Assembly: GCA_002408125.1 (NCBI GenBank)
Contig: DHQO01000022.1
Location: 1-64,000 of the forward strand
Source of the DNA: Hyphomonadaceae bacterium UBA5336
GTDB lineage: Bacteria > Pseudomonadota > Alphaproteobacteria > Caulobacterales > Hyphomonadaceae
Length of the DNA stretch: 64,000 nt
Direction of reading: 5' to 3'
The stretch's first letter is position 1, and each line of letters begins with the position of its first letter. The notes under the pieces are model-generated. The model made no database searches, had not been told where the DNA came from, and saw nothing but the letters and a program-made list of their open reading frames with translations. Position numbers and translations under genes: made by a program. This document shows, in pieces, positions 62,785 to 64,000 of this stretch.

Positions 62785-63558
62785 TTAATGTTCCTGTGAC
62801 AAAAGTCCGATGACTGAGGCATTCCGGCCATAGTCGGGCTCGCCGGCATGGGTGCGCCGGCGATTGGAGAAAAAGCCTCTGTCGGCGCAGGTATCAGCGG
62901 CCAGCCGGTCAACTCGCGCGAGGCCGAGGCGCACCAGCCGGTCCTCGACATGGCCGGTGAGGTCGAACAGCAGCCGGTCGCCTGCGCCAGGTTTGAAATA
63001 GGCGGCGTTTTGCGGGGCATAGGCGACGAACCGGTCGCGGAATTCAGGGCCGACTTCATAGCTTGCCTGCTGGATCGCCGGGCCGATGGCCGCGACGATC
63101 CTGGTGGCGGACGCGCCGATCTGCTCCATCGCCTCCACCACTGCTTCACCGACGCCGGCCAATGCGCCCTTCCAGCCGGCATGAGCCGCGCCGACAATGC
63201 CGGCCTCGCGGTCGGCCAGCAGGATGGGTACGCAATCGGCGGTGAGAATGCAGAGGGCCATGCCCGGCACGCGTGTCACCATGGCGTCGGCCTCGGGGCG
63301 GGCCTCCCAGGCCTCGGTCACCTCGACCACACGCGCGCCATGCACCTGGTAGCTCGACACCATCTCCGTCAGGCCGAGCGCGCCGCGCACGCGGGTGCGG
63401 TTCTCTGCAATCGCGCCGGCCTCGTCGCCGGAGCCGATCCCCACATTCAGGCTGGCATAGATGCCTTCCGAGACCCCGCCCTCCCGGCCGAAAAAGCCAT
63501 GCGCGATGCCGGGCAGGCGCTGCAGGCCGGGAGCGGACTGGAAGGGCGGGTTCGTCAT
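62785..63558 (-). CDS. pgeF: Peptidoglycan editing factor PgeF / YfiH-type purine phosphorylase
   Basis: 257 residues from ATG 63558. It has the DUF152 signatures HGFFGREGGVSEG, TADCVPILLAD and HAGWKGALAGV, whose Cys and His bind zinc. The family acts as purine nucleoside phosphorylase/laccase-like enzyme and, as PgeF, prevents misincorporation into UDP-MurNAc peptides. The start is unsettled, since GGGAGGG abuts the ATG directly. Divergent from dut across 73 bp. Confidence 0.9.
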   Translation of the reverse strand: MTNPPFQSAPGLQRLPGIAHGFFGREGGVSEGIYASLNVGIGSGDEAGAIAENRTRVRGALGLTEMVSSYQVHGARVVEVTEAWEARPEADAMVTRVPGMALCILTADCVPILLADREAGIVGAAHAGWKGALAGVGEAVVEAMEQIGASATRIVAAIGPAIQQASYEVGPEFRDRFVAYAPQNAAYFKPGAGDRLLFDLTGHVEDRLVRLGLARVDRLAADTCADRGFFSNRRRTHAGEPDYGRNASVIGLLSQEH

Positions 63559-63631
63559 CCCTCCCGCATAGACCAGCCCTGCCGCGCAATGAAGCCTTGA
63601 CCGAATCTCCGTCGCCCGCCATGCCGCGAGC

Positions 63632-64000
63632 ATGAGCATACCTGTCACCGTTTCCGTCCGCCCGCTGCCCCATTTCGAGGGCCTCGCCCTGCCCGCATAC
63701 GAGACCGAAGGCTCAGCGGGCCTCGATGTCCGCGCCGCCGTGCCGGAGGATGCACCGCTCGTGCTTCAGCCGGGCAAGCGCGCCATGGTCGAGACCGGGC
63801 TCTCGGTGGCGATCCCGGAGGGCTATGAGATCCAGATGCGCCCGCGCTCGGGCCTTGCCGCCAGGCATGGCATTACCTGCCTCAATTCGCCTGGCACGAT
63901 CGACAGCGATTATCGCGGCGAACTGAAAGTGATCCTGATCAATCATGGCGATGAGCCTTTCACCATCGCGCGCGGGGAGCGCATCGGGCAGATGGTGCTC
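63632..64000 (+). CDS. dut: dUTPase, 5' part
   Basis: The first 123 codons run open to the window edge. Trimeric dUTPase motifs: AGLDVRAAV (1), RPRSGLA (2), GTIDSDYRGELKVIL (3) and RIGQMV (4). The final glycine-rich motif 5 lies beyond the window. Hydrolyses dUTP to dUMP. The start ATG 63632 lies 73 bp from pgeF. Confidence 0.93.
   Translation, partial: MSIPVTVSVRPLPHFEGLALPAYETEGSAGLDVRAAVPEDAPLVLQPGKRAMVETGLSVAIPEGYEIQMRPRSGLAARHGITCLNSPGTIDSDYRGELKVILINHGDEPFTIARGERIGQMVL

Noticed and set aside
1..64000. tRNA, rRNA, CRISPR or insertion sequences
   Set aside because: No T-arm consensus in a foldable context, no regularly spaced direct repeats and no transposase motifs were seen on either strand by eye. 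A covariance search would be decisive.

Overview
The window is GC-rich DNA from an alphaproteobacterium, most likely a stalked or dimorphic marine relative of Caulobacter (Caulobacterales in the broad sense, Hyphomonadaceae/Maricaulaceae type). The pointers are a SciP gene (the CtrA inhibitor) next to fliF/fliG/fliN-like genes as in Caulobacter, two CtrA-like boxes, a GANTC site, a class I lysyl-tRNA synthetase, an alphaproteobacterial sulfite-reduction operon (cysG, DUF2849, sulfite reductase, DUF934, cysH) and a large TonB-dependent receptor. Genes are tightly packed. No intergenic gap exceeds about 280 bp, and I see no rRNA, tRNA, CRISPR array, prophage or insertion sequence. All genes are inferred from sequence patterns without database searches.

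Layout. 0-10.6 kb: end of hisA, a divergent class A penicillin-binding protein overlapping a coiled-coil membrane protein, an unknown gene behind a CtrA-like box, a frameshifted TonB-dependent receptor, selO and a small unknown gene. 10.8-18 kb: the prkA-yeaH-spoVR stress operon, a PilZ protein, xerD and lpxR. 18.2-21 kb: sciP and a reduced flagellar basal-body/switch module (mini-FliF, FliG, FliH-like, FliN). 21-28 kb: bacterioferritin and its ferredoxin with a Fur-like box, a diguanylate cyclase, an XRE/DUF2178 pair with repeated operators, lysS, an Lrp regulator, two unknowns. 28-34.5 kb: assimilatory sulfate reduction operon with an inserted glutathione transferase gene and a divergent LysR regulator. 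34.5-42.4 kb: mixed metabolism (GT4, rhodanese, fpr, chorismate mutase, Hpt, phhA, GST, luciferase-like oxidoreductase). 42.5-55 kb: polA, murB, thioesterase, leuC, prolyl hydroxylase, GH5 lipoprotein, frameshifted glutathione peroxidase, thiolase, asd. 55-64 kb: mnmA, cheR-cheY, mutL, two outer-membrane proteins, prs, pgeF and the start of dut.

Most interesting region. At 18.6-21.0 kb, where Caulobacter carries full-length fliF-fliG-flbE-fliN, this genome has an intact, translationally coupled operon with a FliF of only 217 residues. It keeps both membrane helices, a short RBM3-like periplasmic domain and the FliG-binding tail, but has no RBM1 or RBM2. Its FliG keeps all five charged torque-helix positions. 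The reading frames are open and a CtrA-like box and a GANTC site lie upstream, so this looks like a maintained, reduced motor module rather than a decayed one.

Other notable points. Two genes (TonB-dependent receptor, glutathione peroxidase) each lack exactly one base in a short homopolymer, which could be real inactivation or assembly error. Several families of structured intergenic repeats are present. One has two copies with identical geometry and a compensated inner stem, each just downstream of a minus-strand stop codon.
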